Assembly (NCBI GenBank): GCA_002943765.1
Contig: PQWQ01000001.1
Coordinates: forward strand, 5,119,501 to 5,183,500
Direction of reading: 5' to 3'
Source of the DNA: Psoroptes ovis
Taxonomy: Eukaryota; Arthropoda; Arachnida; Sarcoptiformes; Psoroptidae
Length of the DNA stretch: 64,000 nt
Made by a program: the position numbers and the translations under genes. Positions 13,175 to 25,495 of this stretch are shown here, piece by piece. How positions within the stretch are numbered: the first letter of the stretch is position 1; each line of letters starts with the position of its first letter. Below the pieces are notes generated by a model. It was not told the origin of the DNA, ran no database searches, and was given only the letters and a program-made list of their open reading frames with translations.

Positions 13175-13813
13175 TTAATTTTTTTCAATGAAACAATTCA
13201 AAAAATCATGCAAAATGTGCTCGTATGGTACTCTTTTACATGCATGAATGTACGTATAATGATCATCATCATCATCATTGAAAATCAGAGCTGAATGAAA
13301 AAATGTCAAGAAAAAAGTAAAATTATATTCATTCATCCATTTAAAATGGTAAAGGGTTTTGAATTGGTTAAATAGTTTTGTATTGAATTCTGAATGAATT
13401 GAAATGAATTTTGAATTAAAATGAATAAATGAATGGATGAATCCGATGGCTGAACATACAAGTGAATATAAGGAGCATGAAAATTTTTGAAAATTTCGTT
13501 CAAAATAACTTTGATTTTCGAAACAAAAACAATGGTAAACTGGCGAAAAACGAAACACTGGAGTAGGACCTTGGAAAACTCGATCGGGAACCCTTTGTAA
13601 AATACTGTCATATGGTTCTATTGTTTGCACACTGTGTGCCTGAATCGTGTTTGAACGTAGAAGAAAAAATACTTCAACCATAAATACAAACACCATGAAA
13701 TACCAAAATGAAAAACCACAATTCAATGAATCACAATTTACCAACATAAAACACTGAAGATGATAATGATGATGATGATGATGATTATAAACGTATAAAA
13801 GTGAACAGTTCAT
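13175..13813 (-). CDS. Long uncharacterised ORF, possibly part of a secreted protein
   Basis: This is a 212-codon open frame, the longest in the first 30 kb, and is not made only of simple repeats. Residues 40-60 (FMVFVFMVEVFFLLR region) could act as a signal peptide if translation began at an internal Met. The following PYDSILQRVPDRVFQGPTP region uses Pro, Asp, Gln and Gly codons unlike the AT-driven spacers. The start contains His runs and the C-terminal half is Phe/His/Ile-rich, as expected of non-coding AT DNA. No family was recognised and a second frame on the same strand also stays open for 92 codons. It may be a chance ORF or an exon with unrecognised splice sites. Confidence 0.2.
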   Translation of the reverse strand: MNCSLLYVYNHHHHHHYHLQCFMLVNCDSLNCGFSFWYFMVFVFMVEVFFLLRSNTIQAHSVQTIEPYDSILQRVPDRVFQGPTPVFRFSPVYHCFCFENQSYFERNFQKFSCSLYSLVCSAIGFIHSFIHFNSKFISIHSEFNTKLFNQFKTLYHFKWMNEYNFTFFLTFFHSALIFNDDDDDHYTYIHACKRVPYEHILHDFLNCFIEKN

Positions 13814-14298
13814 TTGGATTTTGTGGATTTTGCACTAATTGGATACAAATAATTAACTCTTAAAAGTCATAGAAAGTAAACACAGTGAAAATGCACATAC
13901 AAAACACACACAAACGCATACACTTAATAAGCTAAATTAGCTAAACTTTATTTACATTCATTTAGTCATTCATTGAGTCATTTCAATTCATTTAGCCACT
14001 CATTCATTCATTCATTGGATGCAAAATTTGATCTCGTTTGATAAACGCAATATCGTAAAGTGCACAACGTAAAATGAATTTATAATTTGAAATCCATTGT
14101 TCATTTGGTTCAGTCGGAAAAATTCCATTCAGTTTTTTGAGGGTTTAATTTGAAATTATTATGGGAAATATGGGAAAATCGACAAAGATTTATCAACGAT
14201 TAGCTCGGGAAAAACGAAAATATACATGGAATCAGTACCCGGAACATTTTGTCAAGGCTATTCATATATGAAAATTGATAATAATTTCATTTATTTTT

Positions 14299-14383
14299 CA
14301 TTAGGTTGTCCGGAAAGTTTTTGCCGGTTATATAGTAGAAAATAATTGAAAAATTGGCAAGAACTTATTGGACAACCTAATAA
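14299..14383 (-). mobile_element. Foldback MITE, class II
   Basis: Left ATTAGGTTGTCCGGAAAG, right CTTATTGGACAACCTAATA. The ends mismatch at the GG/TT positions. Confidence 0.83.
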
Positions 14384-15346
14384 ATTTGTCCTCAAAAATA
14401 TTCTTTCACACTTTGTTTACACATACACCAACAATCTACTAAAAGCAATTTAATTTTCGATTTTCTATGGAATGGAACCAAAAAAAAAAAAAAAAAAACA
14501 TCTGGAAATCAATGCTGTTGGGACAAAATGTTTAAGCAAAATGCTCGATTTTGCAAAGATTGATATTTGATCGTTTGATTTTTGATTATTATTATTAAAT
14601 AACAAATACAAATAACAAGAACAACAAAGGTGCTGTAAAAAATGAAATTATTACAATTATTACAAGCATAATTGTAATTCTTATTCATTTTTGCTCAAAA
14701 AAATAAAATAATAAAAAAAACCATTCATAAATATGTACGACCAATCAATATATGAAAACGAAACGAATTAATAATAAAGAAGAAATCATCAAGAAATTGA
14801 TCTCATCGAACAAATGAATCAAATAAATATTATTCAGTATTTCGGTTTTGTTGAATTGGCTTGTAGTAAAAGATAAATTTTGATGCCGAAATAATAAATG
14901 TGTGAAATTATTATTATTATAATTATTATTATTTGTTTGAATTTCATTGAATCTAATCGTAGAAATATGAGATTCTTTAGACAGATGAATAGATTTGCGA
15001 TAGGAATTGGAAATGAAATGAAATGAATTGAATTGAATGGAAACAAACATATTCAATTCATATTAAATATTGTTATTATTATTATTATTATGGACAATCA
15101 TTATTGTTTGACCATTGAATTACGGCCATATTGAATTATAGCCATTGAATCTGTATTAATTCGATATCGAACATCTATTCAATGCATCTTAACAAATGTA
15201 TTTATAAGTGAATAAACAACAATAAATTCAATCATATGAACTTTTGAATGGAAAATTCAAATTATTATCAACCGATTGAACATTGAAAACACACATTTCA
15301 CTCTCGAAATTTACTTATTTTGATACAAATAAGCGATGAATGAAAT

Positions 15347-15430
15347 ATTAGGTTGTCCAATAAGTTCATTTCGACTTAATCAATAGAGTTGCACATGAAA
15401 ATCGGCAAGAATTTTTCGGACAACCTAATA
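15347..15430 (+). mobile_element. Foldback MITE, class III
   Basis: Left ATTAGGTTGTCCAATAAG, right TTTTTCGGACAACCTAATA. Inner TTCATTTCGACTTAATC. Confidence 0.82.
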
Positions 15431-15700
15431 GAAATAATTTTATTTGCCAGAATATTCGGCTTAAAAAACCAAGAAAATCGACAAAAAAAAATTTTCCAAT
15501 AAATCGTTCAATTTATTCTCTATTTTTTAAAATTGAATTTAACCCTTTTTTCACAATGAAACAAATGATGTATGAATATTCATTTGTGTGTGTGTGTGTG
15601 TGTATGATATACTAATATTACAAAGAGTCAAAATTTGAAAATTAAATTGATTATCCAAGGAAAAAATTTTCAATTATTTTGCCAAGAAAAAATTGATTTT

Positions 15701-15701
<1 letters not shown>

Positions 15702-15735
<34 letters not shown>
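15702..15735. repeat. Poly-A tract (34 bp)
   Basis: The longest homopolymer noticed in the window. Nothing upstream resembles a retroposon body. Confidence 0.9.
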
Positions 15736-15737
<2 letters not shown>

Positions 15738-16007
15738 ATTTCAAAGATTGAATATTCTTCTATAAAACTATAGGCTCATCAATTTCGATATATTTTCGAA
15801 ACCCAAAACGTCAAAGTTAGCTTCACTGCTTCATCAAACCTCATACTCGAAACCTCGAATCTATCGAATTGAATTATTTTTTTGTTTGATAATTTAGTCA
15901 CACTTGAGTTTAGTGTTTTTTTTTGTGTGCCTTAGTGATTCACTGATTCATTACAGCTCAAAGTGTTCAATGTGTGTGTGCTCAACGACCGAATCAAAGT
16001 GAAAATA

Positions 16008-16090
16008 TTGTGTTGTCCCATAAGTTCTTGCCGGTTATATCGTAGAAAATCATTAGAAAATCGGCAAGAACTTATGGGACAACCTAATAT
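16008..16090 (-). mobile_element. Foldback MITE, class II interior with CCCATAAG ends
   Basis: Left TTGTGTTGTCCCATAAGTTC, right GAACTTATGGGACAACCTAA. It combines class II interior GGTTATATCGTAGAAAATC with the terminal type usual for class I. Confidence 0.84.
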
Positions 16091-17757
16091 ATCAAACTTA
16101 AAAAAAACAATTTTGCGGTTAAAAATATTTGTCGGGAAAATAACCGAGAAAAAATGAAAACCATATCGTAATATTTAGACATGGAAAACTGAAAAAATGG
16201 AAAATGTATAACCTGTGAATATATATCTGTAAGAAGTATTTTTAAAACAGCTAATTGAATTGTGCTGTTGTTGGTGTTCTTGTTTCGTTCGTTTTCATTT
16301 CAATTATTTCAATTATTTCAATGTTTGCTAATGCAAAACATAACATACACAAATGACTTGTGTTCATTGTTCATTTGGAATATTTCACTTTTCTCTTGTC
16401 TTTTTTCGAAATTTTCAAAATGAAAAAAACAAAAAAAGGGCAAATTTGACAGGCTGCAAATGCCAGAGAGAAAGAAGAAAAAATCCAGAATTTGCGGTAA
16501 ATGTGGATACGGGAAATTAACGAGAGCACAACAATAATTCTGGAAAAATAAAAAAAAAGAACACTGGTGTCTATTCAGTGTGTCTATCGACATCATTGAA
16601 TCATTCGAGAAACATTATTCAGTTTTTGAAAAATTCAAAGAAAACCCAAAAAAAAAAAAAAAAAACATTTGAGACATTTAAGAAATTTTACAATACACAC
16701 ATACACACACAGACATACACAGAGAATATAACATTCAAAATCAATCATTTGTTTCCAATATTTTTTTACTGGGCAAAAAATTCATATTATTCAAGCGCTA
16801 AAATACCGAATGGAAATACAATTCAAGGCTCACAGATGATTGAACAGAATCATTGATGGAACAGAGCCGAAATAAAATTCACATAACCTTATAAAGTCAC
16901 CTGAATAGTTTGGAATTCTGATTCTGAATTCAATGCAAAGAAATGACATTCTATAATCATGAAACACTGATGATGATGATGATGATGATGATCATGTTAA
17001 ATCGATTGAAATTCAAATTTAGATTCATTGCTTCACTTTGATAACTTTGTTTCAATTTAAAATACCAAATTCAATTGGATCAGGTTTTTGGTTTTCGAAG
17101 TTTTTCAACGTCATAAAACAATAGAAATAACAGTATATACATTGTGACAATATAATAAATTTTCCATGAAAAATTTAGCGATGTAACGGTCTGATGATTT
17201 GATAATAATAATAATAATAATAATAATGGAGATAATACATAATTTTTGAATATTATGTATATGGTATGTATGAATGAATAAATTTTAAGGAACAAGATGA
17301 CTTTTTTTTTATGAAAGAATTGAAAAGCCACTGAATTAAGTAAATTGACCTATGGTTTTTTGAATGAAGTAAATGCAGTCTTAAAAAAGCACAAAATCAT
17401 TGAAACCATTGAAGAAAATTGAAGATTTTGGACAAATAATAGGGCAAAACTGTCTGAGAAAAAGCATTTTCCAGAATAGCCACAATCAAAGGCTATGATT
17501 AATTTGAAATTTACATTAATTCAAATTGATAATTGTGGCAAATTTTCCGTGGATTCAATTGAATAAAACATACAGAAATAATCAAACAAAACAAAACAAA
17601 ATTTAGACAAATATAATTTTCGATTATTGGGCGAAAAAAAAAAATTTCAAAATGAATAATTCAAATAAATAAAATTTATTTAACGAAATATAAATTAAAA
17701 CGACAAACAACAGCCCAAAAACCAAGCCGAATCTAGCCAAACTTTCAAAAAAAAATA

Positions 17758-17840
17758 TAAGGCTGTCCGAAATGTTTTTGCCGATTATATCGTAGGAAAG
17801 CATGAGAAAATCGGCAAGAACTTATCGGACAACCTAATAT
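17758..17840 (-). mobile_element. Foldback MITE, class II
   Basis: Left ATAAGGCTGTCCGAAATG, right CTTATCGGACAACCTAATA. Confidence 0.82.
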
Positions 17841-18429
17841 TTGAAAAATAAAAAATATTTATGAAAAGATCCAGAAATACTTCCAAGGATAAATCCAAAA
17901 AAAAAACGAAAAGCCAAAAAACAAAAAGCTTTTAAAAGAGCAAATGTTTGATTAAACTAGTGAATTAAACAAGCACCATACATACACAAAATACACATAA
18001 TGAATTGAACAACACTGAATGAACAATGAATGAATTTCGATTGAACAAACAGTAGTCAGTCAGTCAATCAGTTAGTCAGTCACCAATCAACCACATTTGA
18101 CAGGATTTTTTTTTCCACGGAATTTTTCGCTTTCATAATGAACATAATAAAAGATCAAAAGCCATTAACGTATTACATGAATTGTAAATAATAATGAAAA
18201 ATAATCAATGGAAAAAATTAACTTGTGTGGTATTACAATCACTGAATAATGCATCCGAACAATGATAATTGAACTATAATCTTCAAAATAGTAGTAGTGG
18301 GGGTGGGGAGGGGGTGGATAATCGACAAAATTAAATGAATAAATGAATGAATGAAAAAATATTCAAAAAAAAACTTTGAACCAAAAAAAAAAATAATAAT
18401 AATAATAATGTCATCATTCGAAAATGAAC

Positions 18430-18512
18430 ATGGTTGTCCAGAAAGTTCTTGCCGATTTTCATGAGCAATTCTATCGGATTAAACGTAATGAACTTTTCGT
18501 ACAACCTAATAG
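18430..18512 (-). mobile_element. Foldback MITE, class III
   Basis: Left ATGGTTGTCCAGAAAG, right CTTTTCGTACAACCTAATA. Inner CCGATTTTCATGAGCAATTC. Confidence 0.8.
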
Positions 18513-18793
18513 ATGTATTTCGATGAATCAATGATTCATGATGATAATTTGCGTTGATGATGATGACAAGTAAATTTCAGCTTAGTCTTTGGTTGGTTGG
18601 TTGGTTCGAAGGACCTTTGATGAGTGAAAATTTTCAAAAAAAAACCAATAAAGTTTCATCGGAACCAAAAACAAAGATCTAAATATGATAAACCAGTGTA
18701 AATATAAAAATCTGGCTCTCGACAAATATTTATTTATTTATTTATTTGTTTATTTAGATTTTTAAAAAAATGAAAACATATTCTCTTTAATAT

Positions 18794-18880
18794 ATAAGGT
18801 TGTCCAAAAAGTTTTTGCCAATTTTCAAATGTTTTTTTAATTAATAAATTGGCAAAAACTTTACGGACAACCTAATATAG
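18794..18880 (+). mobile_element. Foldback MITE, class I-like with divergent loop
   Basis: Left ATAAGGTTGTCCAAAAAG, right CTTTACGGACAACCTAATA. Inner arms TTGCCAATTTTC and AAATTGGCAAAAAC pair across a T-rich loop. Confidence 0.8.
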
Positions 18881-19350
18881 TATTCACATTTAATTCATTT
18901 GGTTCATCTCTGGTTCAATAAATGATGATGATGATGATGATGATGACAACGACAACAACGACAAAAACAACAACAATAATAATAATAATAATAATAATTT
19001 CGTGATTTGAAAACTTAATTCACTTTTGTTCTTTCGAGTTTTCTGTGTTTCAATGTTTTTCATTTTGTTTCAAAAATGTTTTCATTGGTTTTGTTTTGTT
19101 TTGTTTGTTTTAATTTCAAAGTAAATTCTTTTATATTTTATATTTATTTATTTGTACAAATCAATTCAATTCAAAATTTTTTGGAAAATTTTCCAAAATT
19201 TTGGAAAATTTTCAAAATTTGTTTGGAAAAATTTTCATTCACAAAATGGTTTTATTTCATTTTTTTGGAAAACATAACATTTTCAATCAAGAGATACACA
19301 GAGAGAGACACAGTAAATTCAATAATAACATCATCGACCGAAAATGGCAC

Positions 19351-19383
19351 GTGTTTTCCTAGGGAAAATTCCTAGGAAAACAC
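19351..19383. repeat. Perfect 13-bp inverted repeat, 7-base loop
   Basis: GTGTTTTCCTAGG and CCTAGGAAAACAC are separated by GAAAATT. It is unrelated to the foldback family. Confidence 0.88.
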
Positions 19384-20133
19384 ATACACACATTGATTGA
19401 TGAATCACAGTTGTGGAGAAAAGCTTTTATTCAGATGTTTATTCAAATATTTGTTTGATCTGAATGATTCAATGTGATTTAATGTATTTACAATGAAAAT
19501 TGAAAAATTCTGAATCATTGAACGAATTACAAATGATTAAGATTGAAAAACAAAACAAATGGATAAATAAATAAATAAAATCATTGCTAATGTGTGTCCA
19601 TGTGTGTGCTGGCTAAACGCTACTACACACAAACACACACAAGCTTCAGTCATAATTGTTCATTTTGTTCAATTTTCAATTCATTTCTACGAAACTACGT
19701 TCATCAAATGAAAATTGTCAACAAGCATTGGTATTTCAATGGAAAAATAAAAGAAATGACTGAAACAATATGGTCACCAATAATAAACAATATGAAACAA
19801 TAGAAATTCTGAAAAATAAAATGGTCAATAGTGCACAAACACATAATAATAGAATAGAAATGAATACCCAAAATGAACACAAGTGATCACCAAAAAAATA
19901 AAATAAATTTATTCATTCATTCATTCATTGTTCAATCATTATTATTATTATTTCAAATATTAAATCGTTTGGAACAAAACAAAACAAAACAAAATAAATA
20001 AATAGAATAGATAGATGAATGGATAGATATTTAGACCTTTCAGAACATATTTGAAAAACAAACAATTGAAATAAACATGTAATAGTAGTACATTTATACA
20101 TCTTAATAATGATAATGATAACCATTATATGTG

Positions 20134-20134
<1 letters not shown>

Positions 20135-20190
<56 letters not shown>
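20135..20190. repeat. (GAT)n microsatellite
   Basis: About 56 bp of uninterrupted GAT repeats, followed closely by a TCAT tract (20200-20240). Confidence 0.95.
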
Positions 20191-20266
20191 CAATGGACAT
20201 TCATTCATTCATTCATTCATTCATTCTCATTCATTCATTCAATCATTCAAAATAAATATTATTTAT

Positions 20267-20355
20267 ATTAGGTATTTGTCCGGAAAGTTTTAGCCAATTT
20301 TCATGTGGCAACTCCGATTCGATTAAGCTGAATGAACTTTTCGGACATCCTGATA
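20267..20355 (-). mobile_element. Foldback MITE, class III
   Basis: Left ATTAGGTATTTGTCCGG carries a TAT insertion that the right end (CTTTTCGGACATCCTGATA) does not mirror. Confidence 0.76.
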
Positions 20356-20543
20356 TTTCATGTAGAATTTCAACTATGTCGTTGAATGGTCCAAAAATGA
20401 TTAGAATTACTTTTACTTTTACTTTCACTTTTGATTATTTGTATTTGTTCAATTTATTTGTATTTTTTTTTTTTTTTAATGAAGAATATTTTTTCGCTGT
20501 CATTTTTGATGATGTCGAATGATGATAATAATGATGAGACATT

Positions 20544-20629
20544 TATTAGGTTGTCCCATAAGTTCTTGTTGTTTTTCGAATGAAAAAAAAAAATTTAAAA
20601 AACGACCAGAACTTATGGGACAACCCAAA
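20544..20629 (+). mobile_element. Foldback MITE, class I
   Basis: Left ATTAGGTTGTCCCATAAGTT, right CTTATGGGACAACCCAAAT. Core TTTTTCGAATGAAAAAA. Confidence 0.84.
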
Positions 20630-21861
20630 TACTATAAACATACTGAAAAAATATTACTGATGAACAATATTTTACAGAGAGAGAGAGAACATTTCATAGA
20701 AATATTTGATCTACTATAAATGAGAGGTGATTTTTTGTTCTATTTATTTGTTTTATTGTTTCACCAGTAATTGTCAGTCATTAACAATTGATAGTACTCG
20801 GGAATGTCTTCAACATTTATTAACTGTTTACATTTGTAAACAAAGAATTCAGAATCTGAACGAATTCTTTATTATCAAATTCAAGAATTGTTCTGCTCAA
20901 AGAAATTAAATGAAATGACCAATGAAAACACATTTCATCATTCGACATCATCAAAAATGATGGGTATTTTGTATGTATCCAAGTATTATTCGACACTATT
21001 TCTGTTGGACAATTTCCAATTGACATAAATAAAAATTAACAAGGACATTCGGAGCAATTATAATGCATTTAATTGTATGCAAAATAATGATAATAATAAA
21101 TGACTAAAACTTTGATTCAATCAATTTAAATTAATTGTTAACAAGTCAATTTGAAAGCAATTTAAAGACAGTCAAATTGAATTACTTTGAATAATTAATC
21201 ATTTTTTTTTTTCATATGTCATAATCAAACAAAACAAATCAACAAAATAACCGAAATTACAAATTACAAATCGTTGTCTCGTCACCGATTCTGTTAATTT
21301 CAATTATTAGAATCTTAATAGAATCAATGGAATTTAAATTTTATTAATTTGTGTGTAACAAAGAAAAAAAAAACAATTATCATAAACATAATGTATAATA
21401 TATGGGATTGGAACATATTTGAATATATACTGGGAGAAAACACACATTGAAACAAACACACACACACAAATACAAAAACAAACAAACAAATAATTCAAAA
21501 ATTAATCAGATTAAACGAGGAGAAAAGAACAAAAAAAAAAAATGATTTTTCAATGAGAAATTCTTTCAATGAGAAATTTCAATGAAGACTCTTTGACTCT
21601 TTGAATGTGTTTGGGTGTTTGAATAGCATTTATATTGGAAATAATAATGGAAATAATGGAAATTTACAATACATTTTTCGATACATTTTCAATATTTGAC
21701 AAAAATAATGACATTCTACTTGTTCATATTATTATTATTATTACCATTATTATTATCATCATTTCTATTTCTATTATTATTATTATTATTATTATTATTT
21801 ATTTGCCATTTGTTTTATTTCATTTTTATATTTTATTTGAAAAGATTTTTTTCAACATTTA

Positions 21862-21949
21862 TATTTAGGTTGTCCAAAAAGTTCATTCCGTTCAATGACA
21901 ATAGAGTTGCTAACGAAAATCGGCCAGAACTTTCCGAACACATATTAAT
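21862..21949 (+). mobile_element. Foldback MITE, class III, eroded right end
   Basis: Left TTTAGGTTGTCCAAAAAG. The right end degrades to CTTTCCGAACACATATTAATA. Confidence 0.74.
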
Positions 21950-22623
21950 ATTATTGGCCAATAATAAACAACAATACATTTTTTGACTAATGAAATATAA
22001 TAAAATAAAAAATAACTTGAAAAGTTGTGTTAAAACAAACAAACAAATAAATAAATAAAAGTGTCATCGAACAACAACAATACATTGAACATATACATAC
22101 GACACAATCAAAAATATATGAAAAAAACAAATTCAGAAAAAACAAACGATCTAAAACGATTAGTTGCTGCTGTTGTCACTGTTGTATCGACGAATATTTT
22201 GGTACAAATATTTTCAATATTTTCAAAATTCTGTATACTTCAGATGCTTATTCATATTTGAATGTTATTTCGACTATTTTTTATTGTTTATTTGTTCATT
22301 ATTTTTTGTTGTTTGTTATTATTATTATTATTATTGAGTAAATAATTGACACATTTTCATTTCTTCAACATGATATTGGGTATTTGTGTTATTGAATAAT
22401 AAAAAATATAAGAATTTAAGGAGAATATAAGGAGAATATTCTTTATTTTTTTCCATTTTTTTTATATTTATTTATTTGTAATAAAGAAATATTTATTTCA
22501 AATAAAATAAATAAATAAAAAACAAATAACTCTAATAATAATAAACGAAAAAAATAAACAAGTTAAAATGTTTCATTTTTGACATATGTTTAAAAACTGT
22601 AATATATTTCGCGAGAAAATATA

Positions 22624-22707
22624 TTTTGGTTGTCCGAAAAGTTTTTGTCGATTATCGTCGTAGGTAATTATGAGAAAATTGGCAAGAACTTATCGGACAA
22701 TCTAATC
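22624..22707 (-). mobile_element. Foldback MITE, class II
   Basis: Left TTTTGGTTGTCCGAAAAG, right CTTATCGGACAATCTAAT. A second class II copy follows 66 bp downstream in the opposite orientation. Confidence 0.8.
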
Positions 22708-22771
22708 GAAAGTGTAAAAAAAATAAAGATTAAAAATGTTTTTTTTTCAAGGAATTTTTCAAACGAAAATA

Positions 22772-22857
22772 TATTAAGCTGTCCCATAAGTTTTTGCCGA
22801 TTTTCCAATGATTTTCTACGAGATAACCGATAAGAACTTATGGGACAACCTAATATT
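22772..22857 (+). mobile_element. Foldback MITE, class II interior with CCCATAAG ends
   Basis: Left TATTAAGCTGTCCCATAAG, right CTTATGGGACAACCTAATA. It faces the neighbouring copy at 22624, so the two form a loose inverted pair. Confidence 0.83.
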
Positions 22858-23342
22858 TCATAATAAGAAAATATATCGACAATAAATAGGCACAATATTA
22901 GGATGAATATATGTTAAACATAAAAGGGACAAAAAATGAAAAATTTTTTGAATCATTTGGGACCCAAATATACATGCAAAAATAACCAAAGATTCAAAGA
23001 CATAGTTCAAGAGAATGTATCGAATTCGAGCTACAACATTGCTACCATTGCAATTTACATAAAGCATAAAATATCTATGAAAAATTTACTCCGTGTAAAA
23101 ATGTGCAAAAGTCAATTGGAAAATAGAGGGTCGAAAATTTAAAAACTACTGAACCCTGTTAGACCCTATTTGAGGACCCTTTTCCCCCAATAATAAAAAA
23201 AATCGTTTAACAAGTCTAAAAAAACACAACAGATACATGTATAACCTTTTAAAATCTTTGAATTTCAAAAATCTGAATGAATCATTGCTAAACTTTCTAT
23301 CTCTTTACTAAACCGGCAATATTGCCGAGTAGATAATGTATA

Positions 23343-23363
23343 CAGCAGCAGCAGCAGCAGCAG
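23343..23363. repeat. (CAG)7 microsatellite
   Basis: Seven CAG units in non-coding surroundings. Confidence 0.9.
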
Positions 23364-23541
23364 CCATATAAATAACATTATTTCTTCTCTTTAATTTGAT
23401 TGTATTTATTGATCATCGAATTTTTACAAAAGTTAAAAGTTATTTGTTTTCTTTGTTTGTTTTCTTCGTTTGTGCCAGACAATCAATGACTGTTTCAATG
23501 TTTTCACACATTTCAAATGTATATTGTTTTAGCTTGTTTTA

Positions 23542-23627
23542 TATTAGATTGTCCGAAAAGTTCTTGCCGTTTTTATCGTAGAAAATGATTGGAAAATCGA
23601 CAAGAACTTTTCGGACAACCTAATAAT
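23542..23627 (-). mobile_element. Foldback MITE, class II
   Basis: Left ATTAGATTGTCCGAAAAG, right CTTTTCGGACAACCTAATA. Arms match over the first 20 bp with one exception. Confidence 0.83.
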
Positions 23628-24856
23628 TCAAAAATTTTCAGGATAATAACAACAAAATAAATAAACACATATAAATTATGATATATTATCGCTTATTTAT
23701 TCGTTTATTTTTAGTTTCCAATTTTTTTACAAGAATTTATCGATTCATTCATTCATTATAATCATTGAATGAATACATAAAGGAAAAATAAACAGAATCA
23801 AATGGGGTAAAGTTAAAACAGAACAAGATTTCCTTTGAAAAAATGTTCATTTTCCGATTCAAATAATGCAATAATCAATGCCATAGACAATTTAAACAAT
23901 ACACTATAAAACACACAGACAAAGACAAGATCCAAGTAATTGATCGTTTATCGTTTCGTTTGATATTTTCACACACATATTTTACAACACTGAAATACAA
24001 GTTCAAAATTTGAGTGTATCAAAGTATTACTTTGGATATTGTTTCGATCAAGGAATTATACTTCAGGAAAGTACTTTCCGTTTCATTTTCACTTTGCAAA
24101 ATAATCTAATACGGATTTTTCAGAAATGTTTTCTTGGAAATTTTCCATGTTCTAGAATGAATATCGAATGGAAAATTTCACAATGAAAAATTGAAGAAAA
24201 AAAAATTAACCCTTTCAAACAAGGTGACATGTTCAAATTCAACATGTTAAATGGTGAATGAATGAATTTGAAAAGCATAAATTCAATGACATTTTTCATT
24301 CTTTTCACTTGATTTTTGATATTTAAATTAGAAACAAAATTAATGAATTTAAATGATGATGTTAATTAAACTTTCATGATGAAGACTGCTTTGTTTCAAT
24401 GGGTTTTATTTTACTTTAATTTTTTGAATAAAAAATGTCAGACATTGTCTCTAATATATTTCATTGAAAATAAATGAGAAAAAAATTTCCAAAGAATTTA
24501 TGGCGAGAAAATGAAACTTTTTTTGTTGTTTCAATGAAGAAATGATTTATCGCATGTAAAAATTTCGAATTTCTTTTATTGAAATATACACACGAAAAGC
24601 ACGTGTTTCCATTTTCGTAAAGGTTGTCATGCATAGACCTGAGAGCTTGAAATGAAAAATCATGTAAATCAGACAGTTTTCGAAACAAAGTTGCGGTAAT
24701 TAATTACATCATGAATATTGTTCATCATAAAACAAAATAATCTTTGAAATTTGATTCAATTGATTCAATCACAAATGATGTACACGAAATTTTCAATTAA
24801 TTGTTGTTGTTCTGAGTCTAAGATGGAGATAATTAAAACAAAAAACCGGTCCTCAC

Positions 24857-25495
24857 GAATGACCGATACATTGTAACATTGATTGTACGCGAAGAAATAT
24901 GATCTCATCATTGATGTGATATTGAAAACAATCAAAGGGTTTCCCCTTATAACAGACTTTTTCAATGAAAAAAAAAAAAAATAAGATCAATCATGTGTTT
25001 TTAAGATGTTTTAGTTTGAAATATTTTGGCACGGAGAAAAACGGGAATTTTTTTTTTGATTGAAAATATCTGAACAGTCATTCAATAGTTATAGCCCTGA
25101 TAATCTTGAAAATTAATAAAAAATGAAATCAATGAAAAATACAATTGAAATTCGTGAGCGAAATCAATCATTTTCAGTTCGGATTTTTTTATTGAAATAC
25201 AAGTTATGAATGACAATGGTAACATCATCAATCAAACAATGATAATGATGAGCGATATAAAGAAATAATTGATCAAATTATTGATTCGAGAAATTGGTAA
25301 AATTTGAAATTCATTATTAAGGGGTAATTTCTGATAATTTTCAATTATTATCAATTCAGGAATAATGAATAAATGGTGAATCGAATTAAAAGAAATGTAA
25401 AAAAAAAAAATCCGCCACATACCTTGAATAGATGAATATACGAACAACAGAATGATGATTGATTTATACAAGGATAGGAGTCGATTCATTTTCAT
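24857..25495 (-). CDS. Candidate secreted peptide gene (signal-peptide exon plus Cys-containing exon)
   Basis: Exon 25423-25495 starts MKMNRLLS (a second Met at 25489), has a hydrophobic stretch IIILLFVYSS, and ends after SSIQ at a CAA-G|GTATGT donor in phase 1. A phase-compatible exon lies at 24857-24956, after the acceptor AAAAAG. It continues as VCYKGKPFDCFQYHINDEII and then a third Cys (LQCIGHS), reaching either an in-frame TGA or a GTGAGG donor at 24856/24855. A further compatible short exon might be 24590-24638 (SMHDNLYENGNTCFSC), but this is weaker. The implied product is a small secreted Cys-containing peptide of no recognised family. The first exon is fairly convincing as a signal-peptide exon. 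The link to the second rests only on phase and composition. Confidence 0.35.

Larger units (their letters stand above)
1..24589. other. Gene-poor, AT-rich, foldback-element-rich region
   Basis: No convincing gene was found here. The stretch holds 28 of the short foldback elements (listed singly), many homopolymer and tri/tetranucleotide tracts, and only short AT-driven open frames, many of them built from ATT/TTA repeats or running through foldback elements. The longest frame (13175-13813, minus) is listed separately with low confidence. Small exons could have been missed, because exons under about 100 bp cannot be recognised by eye without a family match. Confidence 0.6.

Noticed and set aside
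19925..20200. 91-codon minus ORF rich in Ile
   Set aside because: It is the (GAT)n microsatellite read as ATC codons.
21635..21986. Overlapping 77- and 96-codon ORFs rich in Ile and Leu
   Set aside because: They derive from ATT/TTA repeats and part of a foldback element.
22630..22895. Two opposed ORFs sharing CPISFCRFS-type peptides
   Set aside because: The shared peptides come from translation of class II foldback elements, not from a protein family.
24066..24079. 14-bp palindrome GGAAAGTACTTTCC
   Set aside because: Could be a dimeric factor site, but palindromes of this size are expected by chance in 64 kb of biased sequence and no gene start is near.
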